A stretch of DNA of 19,393 nucleotides, taken from assembly GCA_017633195.1 (NCBI GenBank), contig JAGBPV010000029.1, forward strand, positions 1 through 19,393. The letters are read 5' to 3'. The stretch comes from a bacterium (GTDB lineage Bacteria; Bacillota_I; Bacilli_A; Mycoplasmatales; Mycoplasmoidaceae). The first letter of the stretch is position 1; every line of letters begins with the position of its first letter. The notes under the pieces were generated by a model. That model worked only from the letters and a program-made list of their open reading frames with translations, was not told where the DNA came from and ran no database searches. Below are positions 17,801 to 19,393 of this stretch, piece after piece. Both the position numbers and the translations under genes were made by a program.

Positions 17801-19256
17801 TTTTAACAATTCTTATTTAACTTTATTACAAACAATTAACTTCTTGTATGATGGTGGTAGTTGAAAGAATTTATGAAATTATTTCAATACTATTTTAAAT
17901 AATGGTCCTGCTTATGTGGTGTGAGTAAATGGAGATAATGCTTCATTTATTAATAATATGAATAATACTACTTCATCAACTTTATCAAACACAGGATCAA
18001 GTCAACAATATGCTAATAATTTAAACTCCACATTAAATAATAATTACAACAAATTAAAAACAAATTATGGAGTTAGTGGTTATACATTACCAAGTAATTT
18101 AAGTTCATTTGGATATAGCGCTTTTAATTTTATTCCTAATGCAAATTTAAATGGTCAAATGTTAAATGTCTTTATGGATCAACAATTAGCAAATACAGCA
18201 TCTAGTTATTCATTAGCTAATTTATCATTTAATAACATTACAAGTTACATATATCAATTAAATAATTACTTTAATTTAGCAAATGTAAAAATTAATGGTG
18301 CAAATGGAGAAATTGTTCCATTTACAGGATTTATTGGACTTCAAACTTATTTAAATCATTCCACATTAACAAATTTACAACTTGCTAATTATTTGTTTAA
18401 TAATGCAAATTACAGTATTAATGGATATGGATTACTTGCTAATTATTATGGTGGTATTGGTTTAGAACCAACATCTAATAATTTAAATAAAGAACCAGCA
18501 GGTAGTTTAATGAGTGCAATTTTAAATGCTGATTCATTAGCTAACTTAATTAGTATTAGTCAACAATTACAAAATATTAGTACAACTATTCCACAATTTA
18601 GTAAACAATATTATGCAAATGAAAATTCTCAAGAAGGTGTAAATTTAAACTATGCTAAAGCAATTTACAAAAGTATTACAAGCATTCCAAGTTATCAAAA
18701 TTACTTTAAGAATTTTAGTGGATTTGTAACAGGATTTGCTTCTGCTCCAACAGCACCAAGTTTCAATAACTTAAATGATTTTTATGATGTTATAACTGGT
18801 GGAAATGATTTAGCATATAACAATTTATATAATTCTTGAGATTCATATCAAAATTTATTAACTTCTAAAACTCAAGCAAAAACTGCTAATTTAAATTTAA
18901 TAAATTCTTGAGCATTAGATAGATTGATTCCACAAGGTTCAGGAAATTATATTACATTAAGTAATCCAGTTGGAGATACACAAAGTTCAAATTATAAATT
19001 CTTAATGTATGCTGATCAAATTAGCAAAAGTAGTATTGGAAATAGTGCTTGAAATACAAATACTCCTTGAATAAATCTTGGATTAACAGAAGATGCTTTT
19101 GCTAAATTAGTTGTACAAATAGCACAAAATGCAAATGAACAAAGTGCAGCAATTAGTGCATTTACTATGAATGATAATAACAAAGTTAATGTTTATGATA
19201 TTAGATTTAAAAATGCACTTGGTATTTTATGAGTTTTAAACTGAATTATTAATTAA
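14817..19256 (+). CDS. Giant Asn/Ser/Tyr-rich surface lipoprotein
   Basis: The product has 1,479 residues in one frame, with about 17 TGA Trp codons and one TGG, ending in TAA 19254-19256. The basic N-terminus and hydrophobic segment (about 17-36) lead to a lipobox ending AVTSC with C37, so the mature protein should be lipid-anchored on the outer face of the membrane. The rest is very rich in Asn, Ser, Leu and Tyr, almost free of Cys, and has no second membrane segment. I see no clear tandem repeats and recognise no enzymatic domain. A Ser/Gly/Asn-rich linker (around residues 720-745) may divide two large domains. It diverges from sufC and is followed after 35 nt by a HIT-family gene. Size and composition fit a mycoplasma surface antigen or adhesin-like protein, but function is unknown. 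Confidence 0.88.
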
Positions 19257-19291
19257 TTTTTTAAATATTTAAATAATCTAGGTAAATAAAA

Positions 19292-19393
19292 ATGGGCATA
19301 ATTGATAAATTAAATCATATTTCTTCTAGTAATGATTCACCAAAAGATGATTGCATTTTTTGTAAAATTGTTAAGAAAGAAATTCCAGCAAAA
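19292..19393 (+). CDS. HIT-family (HinT-like) nucleotide-binding protein, N-terminus only
   Basis: The first 34 residues are visible before the window ends. The motif CIFCKIVKKEIPAK at 21-34 is the typical N-terminal stretch of HIT-family proteins (CIFCKI-x-x-x-EIP), where the two cysteines often bind zinc. The HIT proteins of this type hydrolyse nucleoside phosphoramidates and related compounds; the His triad itself lies beyond the window. The first 20 residues are an extension with Ser/Asn/Asp before the motif. AGG at 19280-19282 serves as a weak ribosome-binding site. It is 35 nt downstream of the lipoprotein with no terminator between, so the two are probably co-transcribed. Confidence 0.85.
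   Translation, partial: MGIIDKLNHISSSNDSPKDDCIFCKIVKKEIPAK

Noticed and set aside
14817..19256. CRISPR array or tandem repeats in the repetitive-looking lipoprotein gene
   Set aside because: The repetitive look comes from Asn, Ser and Leu codons (AAT, AGT, TTA). I found no regularly spaced identical units.

Overview
The window is very AT-rich DNA from a wall-less bacterium of the Mycoplasma group (Mollicutes that read UGA as tryptophan). Three things in the sequence show this. Nearly every long gene is interrupted by in-frame TGA codons at positions where its family expects Trp (for example just before the SufC signature motif, and W3 of Pth). A tRNA-Trp with anticodon UCA, able to read UGA, is encoded at 7364-7438. 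The surface protein has a mollicute-type lipobox. All coordinates below use genetic code 4. I cannot name the species; the gene content is compatible with Mycoplasmataceae.

Layout. 1-411 (minus) is the N-terminal part of an unrecognised acidic protein, preceded by an 11-codon mini-ORF with a strong Shine-Dalgarno. 592-1023 (minus) is a decayed IS3-type transposase fragment followed by a hairpin terminator. 1190-1807 (minus) is a membrane-anchored basic protein. 1863-3335 (minus) holds tilS and pth, abutting stop-to-start. galU (3387-4298, plus) diverges from pth. 4335-6551 (minus) holds a four-helix membrane protein and the K+ channel subunit ktrB; the regulatory subunit ktrA (6651-7319, plus) diverges from ktrB.

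The centre (7364-14741, all minus) is one long, tightly packed gene string: sufC, a half-length sufD, sufS, a second diverged sufS, sufU, sufB, proS, acpP and tRNA-Trp. Five of the six suf junctions overlap or are 2 nt apart, so this looks like one translationally coupled SUF iron-sulfur assembly operon in the Firmicutes order C-D-S-U-B. The canonical active-site residues of SufC, SufS, SufU and SufB are present. SufD has shrunk to its C-terminal half. The extra SufS copy keeps the PLP lysine and the sulfur-carrying cysteine but has lost an 18-residue segment that in SufS homodimers completes the partner's active site.

14817-19256 (plus) diverges from sufC and encodes a 1,479-residue Asn/Ser/Tyr-rich predicted lipoprotein. 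A HIT-family (HinT-like) gene starts 35 nt downstream and runs off the window. This resembles, by arrangement, the P80/P60/HinT locus known from Mycoplasma hominis.

The most interesting parts are the minimised SUF machine with its unequal SufS pair, the acpP gene at the tail of that operon, and the giant lipoprotein coupled to a HIT gene.
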